This document shows positions 17,526 through 26,428 of a stretch of 64,000 nt of DNA, one piece after another. Position 1 is the stretch's first letter, and each line of letters opens with the position of its first letter. The stretch is from Pelobacter seleniigenes DSM 18267 (GTDB lineage Bacteria > Desulfobacterota > Desulfuromonadia > Desulfuromonadales > Geopsychrobacteraceae). Location: NCBI RefSeq assembly GCF_000711225.1, contig NZ_JOMG01000002.1, positions 1,996,501-2,060,500 on the forward strand, given 5' to 3'. The position numbers and the translations under genes were made by a program. Below the pieces are notes generated by a model that worked only from the letters and a program-made list of their open reading frames with translations, searched no databases and was not told the DNA's origin.

Positions 17526-18029
17526 TTATTGCTCATCAAGGGACGCTGACAGTTCCTGCATTTCACCACTGTATAAAAGTTTGTGGACATCGAGGAGGAT
17601 TTTGACGTCGTTGTTGATTTTACCCATCCCCTGGATATAGCTGCTTTCCGAGTCTTTACTGGTTTTTGGTGGCGGTTCCACATGGCTTTCCGGGATGTCG
17701 GCGACTTCACTGACTTCATCAACCACCAAGCCGACCTCTGTCCCTTCAACATTGACAACGATGATACAGGTTCGGTCGTCATAGTCGCGATCTTTGAGGT
17801 TAAAGCGAGCGCGAACATCCATCACCGGAATCACTTTGCCGCGCAGGTTGATGACCCCACGGATAAAGGAGGGCATGTCCGGAACTTCGGTGATGTTCTG
17901 AATGCCGATAATCTCGATGACGTAACGGATTTCAATACCATAATCCTCACCGGCCAGGTGAAAGGTCAGGTATTTATCTTTCTGGGTGTCTTCGTTGTCC
18001 AGATTGGTCATGGTCAAGTCTTCAGCCAT
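17526..18029 (-). CDS. cheW: Chemotaxis coupling protein CheW
   Basis: This 167-residue CheW domain has YLTFHLAGEDYGIEI, the VPDMPSFIRGVINLRG signature and VGLVVDEVSEVADI. It links the receptor and CheA in the array. The C-terminal tail (KTSKDSESSYIQGMGK... to SASLDEQ) fits a normal CheW with a short acidic end. AGGAGAAGACC precedes the ATG. It is 47 bp downstream of cheA and 12 bp upstream of cheR. Confidence 0.96.
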   Translation of the reverse strand: MAEDLTMTNLDNEDTQKDKYLTFHLAGEDYGIEIRYVIEIIGIQNITEVPDMPSFIRGVINLRGKVIPVMDVRARFNLKDRDYDDRTCIIVVNVEGTEVGLVVDEVSEVADIPESHVEPPPKTSKDSESSYIQGMGKINNDVKILLDVHKLLYSGEMQELSASLDEQ

Positions 18030-18076
18030 GGTCTTCTCCTTATGGTTGTATAGTGAATCGGAAGTCGAAACTTTTT

Positions 18077-20380
18077 TTACTCAACGTCCTCGGAATCCAG
18101 CTTTTTGCTGTCGGCCGATTCGACCAGGGTACCGACATCGAGGATCAGGCTGACCCCGCCGTCGCCAAGGATGGTACAGCCGGAAACACCGGGGACCGTG
18201 CCGATGAAATCCGACAGTCCTTTGATGACAGTTTGCTGTTGGCCGAGGATCTCGTCGATGAACAGGCAGAACCGGTTCTCAAGGTATTCCAGGACAATCA
18301 GAATGCCGTCGGAAAGTTTCCGGGAATCCGGCTCTTTGTCGAGAATCTCATGCAGGCGGACAATCGGGAAGAAGTTCTCCCTGACCCGGGCCAGCTCCGC
18401 CCCGTCCGGCGTGATGGTGATCTGATCCATTTCCGGGCGATAGGCTTCCAGGATCGACAGGGTCGGCACGATGCAGGTCGTTGTCCCGACGCGGACAATC
18501 ATGCCGTCGATGATGGCCAAGGTCAGCGGGATGCGCAGATTAATGCGGGTGCCTTTGCCGGGGGTGGTGCTGACATCGATTTTCCCTTTGATTTTTTCAA
18601 GATTACGTTTAACGACATCCATGCCGACGCCGCGGCCGGAAATATCGGTAATTTTCGCGGCCGTGGAGAAGCCGGGCGCGAAGATCAGATTGTTGATCTG
18701 TTTTTCGGTCAGATCCGATCCGTCCCCTTCGATCAATCCTTTGCTGATGGCTTTTTCAAGGATCTTTGCTCTGTTGAGTCCGCGACCATCGTCTTCAATG
18801 GTGACCCAGACCTCGCCTTCTTCATGGCGGGCCGACAGGCGCACCGTCCCTTTTTCGTTTTTGCCGGCAGCAACCCGTTCGGCCGGGGTTTCCAGCCCGT
18901 GATCCAGAGAGTTGCGCAACAGGTGCACCAAGGGGTCGGTAATGGTTTCGATGACCGTCTTATCGATCTCGGTCTCTTCGCCGATCAATTGCAGATCGAC
19001 TTTCTTTCCGGCTTTGACGGAGATGTCGTGAACCAGTCGGATCATGCGTCGGAACAGGCCGGAGACCGGAATCATGCGGATGGTCATGGCCATTTCCTGG
19101 AGTTCCCGGACCAGCTTGGACATGTGTTGTCCGGCTTTGTTGAAGTTTTCCAGTTCGAGGCCTTTCAGGTCCGGATTGTGGATCAGCATGTTCTCGGCAA
19201 TGACCAACTCGCCGATCAGGTTGATAAGGTTATCGAGTTTGCCCAGTTCGACCCTGATATCCTGACGTTTCGCCGGGGTTTTGGTCCGGGCCGCCGGTTT
19301 GGCTTCGGCTTTGGCCTTGTTCAGATTATCCTGCTGTTTCTTGAGCGCGGAATCGATCTGTTCCTTGGACGCCGAGCCCTGCTGGATGAGGATTTCACCG
19401 ACCGGTTTTTTCTGAGTCTGCACGGCTGTGGAAATAGCCTCTTCAAGGACGCCTTCCTCAACCAGGAAATCTCCCAACAAGGGAGCGACCAGGCGATTGA
19501 GGTCGTCGATGTGGTCATGCAGGTTGTTGATGGAATCGGTTTTTCCCTCCGCAACATTATTGATGCCCTGCTGCAGAATGTCGAGGCTGGCCAGTAACTG
19601 ATCCGCCGGGTTATCGACCGCCAGTTTGGATCCGGATTTGGCTCGATCGAGGATATTTTCCATCTGATGGCTGAGCTTTTCCAGATCGGAAAAACCGAAG
19701 AAGCCGCAATTTCCCTTGAAACTGTGAATATGCCGGAAGACTTCACCCAGGGAATCTTTATCTTCAGGAGTTTCGCTCCAGAGCAGCAGCCCTTGTTCTG
19801 CGTTTTGCAGCAGTTCGTTCCCTTCCTGAACAAAGCTCAGCCGCATCTCCTCGGTGATTTCCATCTGCGGGAACCCATCTCCGGCGGCCTCCGCATTGTC
19901 CACTGGCAAGGCTTGACTGGCCGGTGGTGCTGCTTCGGGCTCGTCTTCCTCCGCAGCCTGGTATTCCGGATTTTTGCCTCGTTCGATAGCCTGATGCAGT
20001 TTTTCGGAAACGTCATCGGCAGCGGAGACCATGGAATCATCGTTGTAATCGCTTTCGATCATATCCAGGGCTTCCTTGGCAAAATCGCACGAAGCACAGA
20101 GGAGATTGACATGATCCGGGACCAGATCGATTTCTTTGTTGCGGATCAGGTCAAGCAGGTTCTCGGCTGCGTGGGCAACCCGTGTTAAATGATCAAATTC
20201 CAGAAAGCCCGCACTCCCTTTCATGGAGTGGAACAGGCGGAAAATTGCATTAATCGTTTCAGGATCGCTGTTCTGGCCCAGCTCGATGATGGCCGGTTCC
20301 AACTGTTCGATCATGTCGCGGCTTTCAGTTACGAATTCCTGAATGATTTCAATCTGATCATCATCAATTTGCATACTCAT
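18077..20380 (-). CDS. cheA: Chemotaxis histidine kinase CheA with two Hpt domains and an MshEN-like insert
   Basis: There are two histidine-phosphotransfer domains, HSMKGSAGFLEF near residue 45 and HSFKGNCGFFGF near 210. A segment around 295-345 (LLGDFLVEEGVLEEA... then PVGEILIQQGSASKEQ...) has the doubled LGxxLxxxG...Q pattern of MshEN/GspE-N modules. Next come the dimerisation helices, the HATPase (HLLRNSLDHGLE, DDGRGLN, GFSTA, GRGVGMD) and a C-terminal CheW-like regulatory domain. It autophosphorylates under receptor control and passes phosphate to CheY and CheB. I chose the ATG at 20380 because AAGGA lies six bases upstream; a TTG at 20398 is the longer option. The length is about 767 residues. 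Confidence 0.95.
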   Translation of the reverse strand: MSMQIDDDQIEIIQEFVTESRDMIEQLEPAIIELGQNSDPETINAIFRLFHSMKGSAGFLEFDHLTRVAHAAENLLDLIRNKEIDLVPDHVNLLCASCDFAKEALDMIESDYNDDSMVSAADDVSEKLHQAIERGKNPEYQAAEEDEPEAAPPASQALPVDNAEAAGDGFPQMEITEEMRLSFVQEGNELLQNAEQGLLLWSETPEDKDSLGEVFRHIHSFKGNCGFFGFSDLEKLSHQMENILDRAKSGSKLAVDNPADQLLASLDILQQGINNVAEGKTDSINNLHDHIDDLNRLVAPLLGDFLVEEGVLEEAISTAVQTQKKPVGEILIQQGSASKEQIDSALKKQQDNLNKAKAEAKPAARTKTPAKRQDIRVELGKLDNLINLIGELVIAENMLIHNPDLKGLELENFNKAGQHMSKLVRELQEMAMTIRMIPVSGLFRRMIRLVHDISVKAGKKVDLQLIGEETEIDKTVIETITDPLVHLLRNSLDHGLETPAERVAAGKNEKGTVRLSARHEEGEVWVTIEDDGRGLNRAKILEKAISKGLIEGDGSDLTEKQINNLIFAPGFSTAAKITDISGRGVGMDVVKRNLEKIKGKIDVSTTPGKGTRINLRIPLTLAIIDGMIVRVGTTTCIVPTLSILEAYRPEMDQITITPDGAELARVRENFFPIVRLHEILDKEPDSRKLSDGILIVLEYLENRFCLFIDEILGQQQTVIKGLSDFIGTVPGVSGCTILGDGGVSLILDVGTLVESADSKKLDSEDVE

Positions 20381-20439
20381 CACGGATCCTTCGCACAATT
20401 ATTTTACCAGGTCATTAAGATATCTTTTGTCAAGCGATT

Positions 20440-20455
20440 GTTAATTATACAAAAC
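20440..20455 (-). promoter_or_regulatory. Possible extended -10 promoter for the cheA-proximal operon
   Basis: In the AT-rich gap between the MCP gene and cheA, the minus strand carries TGTATAAT (TATAAT at 20449-20444), an extended -10 element about 64 bases before the cheA ATG. A good -35 box is not visible at the right distance. It would allow cheA to be transcribed separately from the MCP gene. A 20-bp palindrome (20493-20512, GAAAAAATTATAATTTTTTC) lies just upstream. Confidence 0.3.
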
Positions 20456-20574
20456 AAATAAATAAAAACAAAGGGTAAATGGGTGTTGTCAGGAAAAAAT
20501 TATAATTTTTTCACAAAGGGTGTCAGAATTTACCTCTTTGGGCTTCCTGAGCAAAGGCAAACACCGCTTGTATT

Positions 20575-22773
20575 TTAGTGGGTTTTACGAAAAATTCCGT
20601 AGCTGTTACGATCTTCCTGCTCAATATGTTCGACCAGCCAGTTTTTGAGAAATCGGTAGACATCGGCTGGAGCAATGCGGCTGCCTGATTTGATTTTTTC
20701 GACAAAGCGACCGACTTGCTGCACAAAATCCTGGTGCTTTTGTCGGTGCTCGGCCAGCTTCGGGAAACCATCTTTTTTCATCACTTCTTCTTCGGCTCGA
20801 AAGTGCATGACGGTATAGTCGACCAGTTCGTCAACGACCTGGGCGGTCAGCATGCGGTCGCCGCCATCCTGCATGCAGTGGAACAGCTGATTGATGAGTT
20901 CGACCAGGCGCTGATGATGTTTATCCATCAGGGCGACACCGGTAAGGAACCGGTCACTCCATTGCAGCAGGAGATGATCGTTATCCCTGCGCGGCGTGCT
21001 CGGTAATCCACCCCAGTTCGACGGAGGAGTTCCGGTCTGTTTGGGAATCTGTCTGGGACTGCGTGAGGAATTCTGGCGCAAGACGGTTTTTTTGACAATA
21101 AAGCGGCTGAGCTGGCTGCGCAGTTCGGCGGCCTGACTGGACAGCTCTTCGCTGGTTGCCGCGCTCTCTTCCGCGCTGGCGGTATTCTGTTGAATAACCT
21201 GGTCGATCTGCTGGAGGCCTTGATTGACTTGGGCAATCCCTTGTGCCTGTTCGCTGCTGGCCGCGGCAATTTCCGAGATCAGGTCGGTCACTTTGCCGAT
21301 AGAACCGACAATTTCGTCAAGAGCGTCTGCGGTTCGTTCGGCAATCTGAGTTCCATTGCCCGTTTTGGCTACCGAGCCTTCGATCAGTTCAGCTGTTTCT
21401 CGGGCGGCCTTGGCGCTACGGGCGGCCAGGTTGCGAACCTCTTCGGCGACTACCGCAAAGCCTTTACCGTGCTGGCCTGCGCGGGCAGCTTCGACTGCCG
21501 CATTCAGGGCGAGCAGATTGGTCTGGAAGGCAATCTCATCGATGACCTTGATAATTTTACTGATGTTTTGGCCGGCTTCATTAATCTGCCCCATGGCCTG
21601 GATCATTTCTTCCATGCGCTGGGTGCCGGTGTCGGCGGCTTGTTGGGCCGATACCGCTAATTGGTTGGCTTGGCGGGCGTTCTCGGCGCTGGTTTGGGTC
21701 TGACTGCCAATTTCATTCATCGAACTGCTGATCTGTTCGACTGAAGCAGCTGACTGGGCGGCACCGTCGGAAAGCATTTGGGCGGACTCGCTGACCTGGG
21801 AACTGCCCTGGTCGATCTGTTCGCCGGCGGCCTGCAAATCGGCAATCATGGCATTGAGGTCCTCGCCCAGTTTTTTGATACTGTGGCGCAATTGGTCATC
21901 CTGATCATGGGGAACGATGTCAAAGGTCAGATCGCCGTTGGCCAGCTGTTGCAGGGGGCCGACGATTTCATTCTGCAGGCTGTCGGCCAGGTCATCAAGG
22001 GTTCTCGCGGTGACACCAAGCTCGTCGGCCTGGGTCATCTTGAGGCGGCGCTGGAGATGACCGTTACCGATATCGGTGAGCACGGTCTGGATGGCGGACA
22101 GCGGCCGGACGATCATTTTCCGTAACATGAAAAAAAGTAGCAGCCAGGTGGCGATCAGGCTGAGCAAGCCCATACTGACAGTGCTAAAGATACTTTTGGA
22201 TTTTGCGGTGGCCAGGATTGCTTCATTCTGAGCCTTCTCCTGATGGAGTTTGTCCAGGCTGTATTCGATGTAGAGGACTCCGGCCAGGGTGCCGGGGACG
22301 GCTCCGTCATGGCATTCCAGGCATTTTTGCTGGAACATGTGACTGTGGGCTATGAAAAAGGAGGTATCCGACTCTTTTTCCAGAGCGATTTCTTTTTGGG
22401 GGTCGGTGATGTTGATATGGGGCTCGTTTTTGCCGATTTGATCCTTCTTGCTGGAATAGATGGTTTTCCCCTGTGGATCGGCCAGGCCGACTTCCAAAAC
22501 TCCGGGGACCGAACCGAGTCCGGTGACAAGTTCGTCGAAAACATCCATTTCACCACGTTCCAGAGACCCTCTGGTGCCGATTTCCAGGCTGGAAAAAATG
22601 CTTCGGCCCTGTTCGAGGCTGACGTCATGAAGAGCTTCAGTGGATTGGTCAGCCTGCCGGCTGAGCAAGTTGCGTGACTGCAATGCTGTTATGGTAAAGC
22701 TGATACCCAGGATAATCAGGAGGATTAGAATTAATGCACCGCCAATCTTACTCTGAATACTCTTCAATTTCAT
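20575..22773 (-). CDS. DcrH-like methyl-accepting chemotaxis protein with periplasmic c-type heme and C-terminal hemerythrin
   Basis: In this 732-residue receptor TM1 is about 11-31 and a periplasmic domain spans about 32-196. That domain contains one CxxCH heme-binding site, CLECH at 151-155. TM2 is about 197-217, followed by HAMP and the cytoplasmic MCP signalling hairpin with its conserved tip ([21 protein letters not shown]). The last 130 residues are a bacteriohemerythrin domain with the di-iron ligand set: His in [20 protein letters not shown] and HIEQED. The layout resembles Desulfovibrio DcrH, where heme senses redox/oxygen outside and hemerythrin binds oxygen inside. It is the only receptor of this operon, encoded just ahead of cheA. 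Confidence 0.93.
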   Translation of the reverse strand: MKLKSIQSKIGGALILILLIILGISFTITALQSRNLLSRQADQSTEALHDVSLEQGRSIFSSLEIGTRGSLERGEMDVFDELVTGLGSVPGVLEVGLADPQGKTIYSSKKDQIGKNEPHINITDPQKEIALEKESDTSFFIAHSHMFQQKCLECHDGAVPGTLAGVLYIEYSLDKLHQEKAQNEAILATAKSKSIFSTVSMGLLSLIATWLLLFFMLRKMIVRPLSAIQTVLTDIGNGHLQRRLKMTQADELGVTARTLDDLADSLQNEIVGPLQQLANGDLTFDIVPHDQDDQLRHSIKKLGEDLNAMIADLQAAGEQIDQGSSQVSESAQMLSDGAAQSAASVEQISSSMNEIGSQTQTSAENARQANQLAVSAQQAADTGTQRMEEMIQAMGQINEAGQNISKIIKVIDEIAFQTNLLALNAAVEAARAGQHGKGFAVVAEEVRNLAARSAKAARETAELIEGSVAKTGNGTQIAERTADALDEIVGSIGKVTDLISEIAAASSEQAQGIAQVNQGLQQIDQVIQQNTASAEESAATSEELSSQAAELRSQLSRFIVKKTVLRQNSSRSPRQIPKQTGTPPSNWGGLPSTPRRDNDHLLLQWSDRFLTGVALMDKHHQRLVELINQLFHCMQDGGDRMLTAQVVDELVDYTVMHFRAEEEVMKKDGFPKLAEHRQKHQDFVQQVGRFVEKIKSGSRIAPADVYRFLKNWLVEHIEQEDRNSYGIFRKTH

Positions 22774-22937
22774 GTGGGCCTCATTTTAATGAATTAGGAT
22801 GTTGATAAAAAATTATTAATCCCCAATGTGTCGGAAGATACCAAGGTTTGTAAAAAATTACAATGCCTTAATTTTCGCGAGTTAGTTGACCTTGCCTGCC
22901 TCAAAACCTTCGCCAAAAGGATGATGGTATGTTGTTC

Positions 22938-23121
22938 TGAATGGCGCTAGTTTAAGCAACTTAGCAGTAAACTCGGGACTGTCCCCAGGGTCATCGGGGG
23001 CTGTCCCAAGAGTTTGCTAGCCATGAAACTGTAGCGGTTAGCACCGCAAAGACCTGGGACAGCCCCCGGGCGGGGACAGTCCCGGTTTTGCTGCCATCTC
23101 CTCTTAAACGAGCGCCATTCC
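22938..23121. repeat. MITE copy, opposite orientation, with near-perfect 9-bp target duplication
   Basis: The terminal repeats GAATGGCGCTAGTTTAAG (22939-22956) and CTTAAACGAGCGCCATTC (23103-23120) are inverted and differ at one position. Nested stems GGGACTGTCCCC/GGGGACAGTCCC and GGGGGCTGTCCCA/TGGGACAGCCCCC fill the inside. The flanks ATGTTGTTC and ATGTTGTCC match in 8 of 9 positions. The orientation is reversed relative to the copies at 5.4 and 6.9 kb. Confidence 0.85.
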
Positions 23122-23280
23122 ATGTTGTCCTAGGTTTTCATGCAGCTTGTTTTTTTTGCTTATGCAAAGGGAAATGGGCGGCTTAACGCAGGCCTGGCTT
23201 GGGCTAAGCCGAGAAGGCAGAACGTAGACAGCGGCAATAAGGATCGAAATTGGGGTAGAGAGCTAACCGTACGGGGCACT

Positions 23281-23424
23281 AGCAGGCTGTTGAAAAACTA
23301 TCTGCGTTGCAATTACTGCGTTAAAAATAGCCTCAAAATGCTCATTTACTGAATGTAAACTGTGCTTTTTCGGCAATTTTTGCCTTGTACTTGCTGCCTC
23401 GAAAACGTTTTTCAACACCCTGCT
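23281..23424. repeat. 144-bp palindromic-end repeat (AGCAGG...TTGAAAAAC family)
   Basis: The element begins AGCAGGCTGTTGAAAAAC and ends GTTTTTCAACACCCTGCT, arms that are inverted with one mismatch in 18. The interior is unique and AT-leaning and has no coding capacity. No target duplication is evident. A much shorter relative with the same type of ends is at 50978-51033. It lies 31 bp from the end of the IS1111 element. Confidence 0.7.
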
Positions 23425-23478
23425 GATATGGCTGACAATTACAAGAGTAAACGCACTGCTCCTTGAAAACTGTGGTTA

Positions 23479-23699
23479 AATCTCTGTCACGAAAAAACGG
23501 GGCCGCTTTTTACGACGGTAGATCACGCTGATATTCGCGGGTTGGTTACCGCCTGTCTTGGCTACGTCGTGGAGCTGCCTCTCGCTAGAGCCGGGAGTTC
23601 GGCAAATGCCTGATCCCATAACAGGCCCGAGGATTCTCCGTTACCGGGGCCGCGCTTTTTCGCGACAGAAGCTGGTTCCGTTGTTCCTTGACTCCTTCG
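23479..23699 (-). ncRNA. Candidate bridge/seek RNA region of the IS1111-group element
   Basis: This non-coding stretch lies between the transposase stop and the subterminal repeat, the place where IS1111-group elements encode the RNA that pairs with donor and target DNA. The sequence is GC-rich and has potential stems, for example GCGGCCCC near 23650 against GGGGCCGC near 23500 (plus-strand order reversed). No fold was computed and the guide loops were not identified. Confidence 0.4.
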
Positions 23700-24809
23700 C
23701 TATGCCGGGCGTGGCACCGTTTGGGCGATGGCCCAGATAAATGCTGATAACTCACGGGCGATGGCCGCAATGACCACCTGACTGCGTTTCCCCTTGGCGG
23801 TCAGCAGTCGATAGCGGGAGCAGAGCCTCAATTGTGCTTTCCAGGCGATCTCCCAAACAGCCTGCGGTAGGTGCCTCTGCCGTTCAAGCAGCCGACGACT
23901 GACCCGAGCCGGAAGTCGATACGACCAAGCCGCTTCGACCAGCATGCGCCGGGCATGTCCGTTCCCGGTTTTGGTGATCCCGCCACGCTTGACCGTCTCG
24001 CCGCTGGAGTGTTCCGAGGGAACCAATCCCAGGTACGCCATGAGCTGTCGAGGATGATCAAAGCGGGTCAGGTCTCCCAATTCGGCAACCGTTGTTGTCG
24101 CAACAATCAGGGAGACGCCTCGCAGGGCCTGAATCGCCTCGACGACAGGATTCATGCGCCACGGCTCGGCAAGTTGGCGAATCTGTTCAGTCATGCGTTC
24201 AACTCGTTCTGTGCAGGAACGTACGGCATCAATATATTCCTGCAAGGTGATCTGCTGGGCCGGATGCGGCATCTTGATGCAAGAGATCCAGTTCCAGTGA
24301 GCCTTGCTCCAGGGTGTTTTCCCGCTGTAGCGGAACCCGCTGCGCAGGAGAAAGGCCCCCAGTTGTTGGCGCGCTTTGCGTTCAGCACTTTTGCTGTCGA
24401 TGCGGGCTCTGCACAAGTCGCGCATCGCCTCATCTTCGAGACAAGGGACATAGACCGGAGTCAGTTCTCCAGCACGATGCAGCCGCGCCAGCATCTCAGC
24501 GTCGCGGCGATCATTCTTGATGCGGTCGCCGCTTTTTCGCGGAATCAGCGATGGGGCAACCACCTTGCAATCGTATCCTTGCTGTGTCAGATGCCGATAG
24601 ATTTCATAGCCACAGGGTCCGGCCTCGTAAACAAAGGAGGGTCTGGTTCCCCGTGAGACCAGTTTACGGATCACCTTGTCCAGTGAGGCAAGATCTCCGT
24701 TAATGGTGCCGTAATAGCGGATCTCACTCTCGCGGCCAGCATCGGCTAACGCGACATCGATCGAGTTTTTATGAACATCGAAACCAACATAAGTGATAGA
24801 CTTTGTCAT
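23700..24809 (-). CDS. IS110-family (DEDD) transposase
   Basis: This 369-residue protein has an N-terminal RuvC-like DEDD domain (Asp in YVGFDVHKNS, Glu in VYEAGPCGYE, and the NDRRDAEMLARL pair) and the C-terminal transposase_20 domain (ALRGVSLIVATTTVAELGD, LMAYLGLVPSEHSSG, TKTGNGHARRMLVEAAW), which carries the nucleophilic serine. It catalyses RNA-guided recombination in this family. The frame is intact and full-length. The ATG lies about 60 bp from the subterminal repeat, too little room for a 5' RNA, which supports assignment to the IS1111 group. Confidence 0.93.
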   Translation of the reverse strand: MTKSITYVGFDVHKNSIDVALADAGRESEIRYYGTINGDLASLDKVIRKLVSRGTRPSFVYEAGPCGYEIYRHLTQQGYDCKVVAPSLIPRKSGDRIKNDRRDAEMLARLHRAGELTPVYVPCLEDEAMRDLCRARIDSKSAERKARQQLGAFLLRSGFRYSGKTPWSKAHWNWISCIKMPHPAQQITLQEYIDAVRSCTERVERMTEQIRQLAEPWRMNPVVEAIQALRGVSLIVATTTVAELGDLTRFDHPRQLMAYLGLVPSEHSSGETVKRGGITKTGNGHARRMLVEAAWSYRLPARVSRRLLERQRHLPQAVWEIAWKAQLRLCSRYRLLTAKGKRSQVVIAAIARELSAFIWAIAQTVPRPA

Positions 24810-24916
24810 GACCTGTCTCCTTGGTTATGGCTCTGTGCCGGTTGTTTCAACGACTCCAGCATAACCCATGTTTGCAAGGGGCAGGTCTTCTCTTTTTTAA
24901 CTGTCAGCCATGATGG

Positions 24917-26206
24917 CTAGGACGGTTTGTGACCAGGGGCCGATTTTTTCCGGCGCGTTCTTCTTCTTGCCGGGCGTTGGCCGGACCGAGCCTTTTTGGG
25001 ACTTTGCGTCTGATGGTTGTGGCTGGCCTGGCGCCATTCCTGGAGCAGGGGGGCCAGCTGTGGTCGGACTTCGGACCAGAGCCGAAACAGCTCGAGGATT
25101 TTCGGCAGCTGGGGGCTCTGCAGAAAGCGTTTTTCACCGCGGAACCCGCGGCCGCGGGCGAGGCGGAAACAGCCGATCAGCAGCTCGCGAGCGTCATGCC
25201 GGATGCCGCCAGCAATGCTGAAATAGCGGCAGTGGGGGGTGATGATCTCGTTGGCTTTATGCAGGACCTGGGTCAGATTGATATCTGCGGTCGGCGGACA
25301 GCTGTCCATGAACAGGCGTAAATAGAGGGCAGCAATACTCAAGCTCTCCGGAATATCCGTGCCGCTGTGGGTTCTTTGATCGATTTTTTCAAGCAGCGCA
25401 ATCCCTTCGTCGGTTCCAGGATAGCCGGCCAGCAGATGTGGCAGCAGGCCCAATTGACGGCATTGTTCCAGCACCCTGCCCGCAATTCCCCGGCGGAACA
25501 GTTCCATGGTTTCTTCACGAACCCGGGCCGGTGCGGCGGTTGCCAGCAAGGCTTTGTGAGTGTGAATGGCCTGCAGAATGTTATCGTCCAGAGAAAAGTC
25601 GAGCCGGGCGGCAAATTCCAGAGCGCGCAGCATTCTGACCGGGTCTTCGACAAAACGGACCAGCGGGTCGCCGATGACCCGGAGCTGTTTGTTGAACAGG
25701 TCTTCCAGGCCGTTGACATAATCGATGACTGAAAAATCAGCGATATTGTAGAACAGGGCATTGATGGTAAAGTCGCGCCGGTGGGCATCTTCACAGGCCG
25801 TACCGAAGACATTCTGGACAAAATGAAAGTGTTCGTCCGGATCGTCCGGCAGTTCGTCTGCGTCAGGCTCACGGCGAAATGTCGCGACCTCAATGATCTT
25901 GTTGCCGCTGAAACGGATATGGGCCAGGCGGAAGCGCCTGCCGACCAGGAAGCAGTTGCGAAACAGTTTGCGCACCTGACTGGGGGTGGCGTCGGTGCCG
26001 ATGTCGAAATCTTTCGGTTGACGGCCAAGGAGTAAATCACGGACACTGCCCCCGACCAGATAAGCCTTGTAACCGTGGCGGTGCAGACGGTAGAGAACTT
26101 TCAGGCAGTCGGGATCGATCTGTTTGCGGGAAATGGGGTGTTGATCGCGACTCAGGATAACGGGATTTTTTTCTTTCATGAAACTGACAGCCGATCTGAA
26201 GACCAA
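24917..26206 (-). CDS. pcnB: Poly(A) polymerase I / class II nucleotidyltransferase PcnB
   Basis: This 429-residue protein opens with the class II polymerase-beta-type fold (YLVGGSVRDLLLG at about 50-62, then KDFDIGT with the catalytic aspartates), the head-domain RRDFTINALFY and DPVRMLRALEFAARL. PcnB adds A-tails to RNA 3' ends, promoting decay. The shape HPISRKQIDPDCLKVLYRLHRHGY at the start and a strongly basic C-terminus (ARRRTRRKK) fit PcnB better than a CCA-adding enzyme, though the two are hard to separate by eye. A TTG start with AAGAGGT eight bases upstream is given; an ATG nine codons in is the alternative. The IS1111 element lies directly downstream. Confidence 0.88.
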   Translation of the reverse strand: MVFRSAVSFMKEKNPVILSRDQHPISRKQIDPDCLKVLYRLHRHGYKAYLVGGSVRDLLLGRQPKDFDIGTDATPSQVRKLFRNCFLVGRRFRLAHIRFSGNKIIEVATFRREPDADELPDDPDEHFHFVQNVFGTACEDAHRRDFTINALFYNIADFSVIDYVNGLEDLFNKQLRVIGDPLVRFVEDPVRMLRALEFAARLDFSLDDNILQAIHTHKALLATAAPARVREETMELFRRGIAGRVLEQCRQLGLLPHLLAGYPGTDEGIALLEKIDQRTHSGTDIPESLSIAALYLRLFMDSCPPTADINLTQVLHKANEIITPHCRYFSIAGGIRHDARELLIGCFRLARGRGFRGEKRFLQSPQLPKILELFRLWSEVRPQLAPLLQEWRQASHNHQTQSPKKARSGQRPARRRTRRKKSAPGHKPS

Positions 26207-26428
26207 TAACCGGACCTCTTGATATTTTTTGCCGGAATTCCGTCCAGGGAAAAATGATGTCTCGACAGGTCCGGACGAATCATCAGATGCCTCGGGAAAA
26301 CTGCCGGGGACCGGTTCCGGACGGGTACTGAAAAAGCTACCGGACTATAGCAGATCAGTGGGGAAGGCAAAAGCCTTTTGACAAGGCGTCGTTGAATAGC
26401 GCTGTACAAAGGGCGGGAATAAAGGGTG

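Larger units (their letters stand above)
23449..24890 (-). mobile_element. IS110-family element, IS1111 group (ends approximate)
   Basis: Subterminal inverted repeats can be read: CTGCTCCTTGAAAAC at 23456-23470 and, on the other strand, CTGCCCCTTGCAAAC at 24884-24870, with a further shared GGTTA. Subterminal repeats are characteristic of the IS1111 group, and the true tips lie a few bases outside, so the ends given are approximate. The transposase occupies the middle, with about 220 bp of non-coding DNA on its 3' side. The flanking DNA shows a split inverted repeat: ATGGCTGACA (23428-23437) on one side and TGTCAGCCAT (24902-24911) on the other. The insertion therefore seems to sit between the arms of a hairpin just downstream of pcnB. 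Confidence 0.8.

Noticed and set aside
18053-19597. Plus-strand ORF of 514 codons opposite cheA
   Set aside because: It is the complement of cheA, which has clear domains in the other frame. The long open frame results from codon bias.
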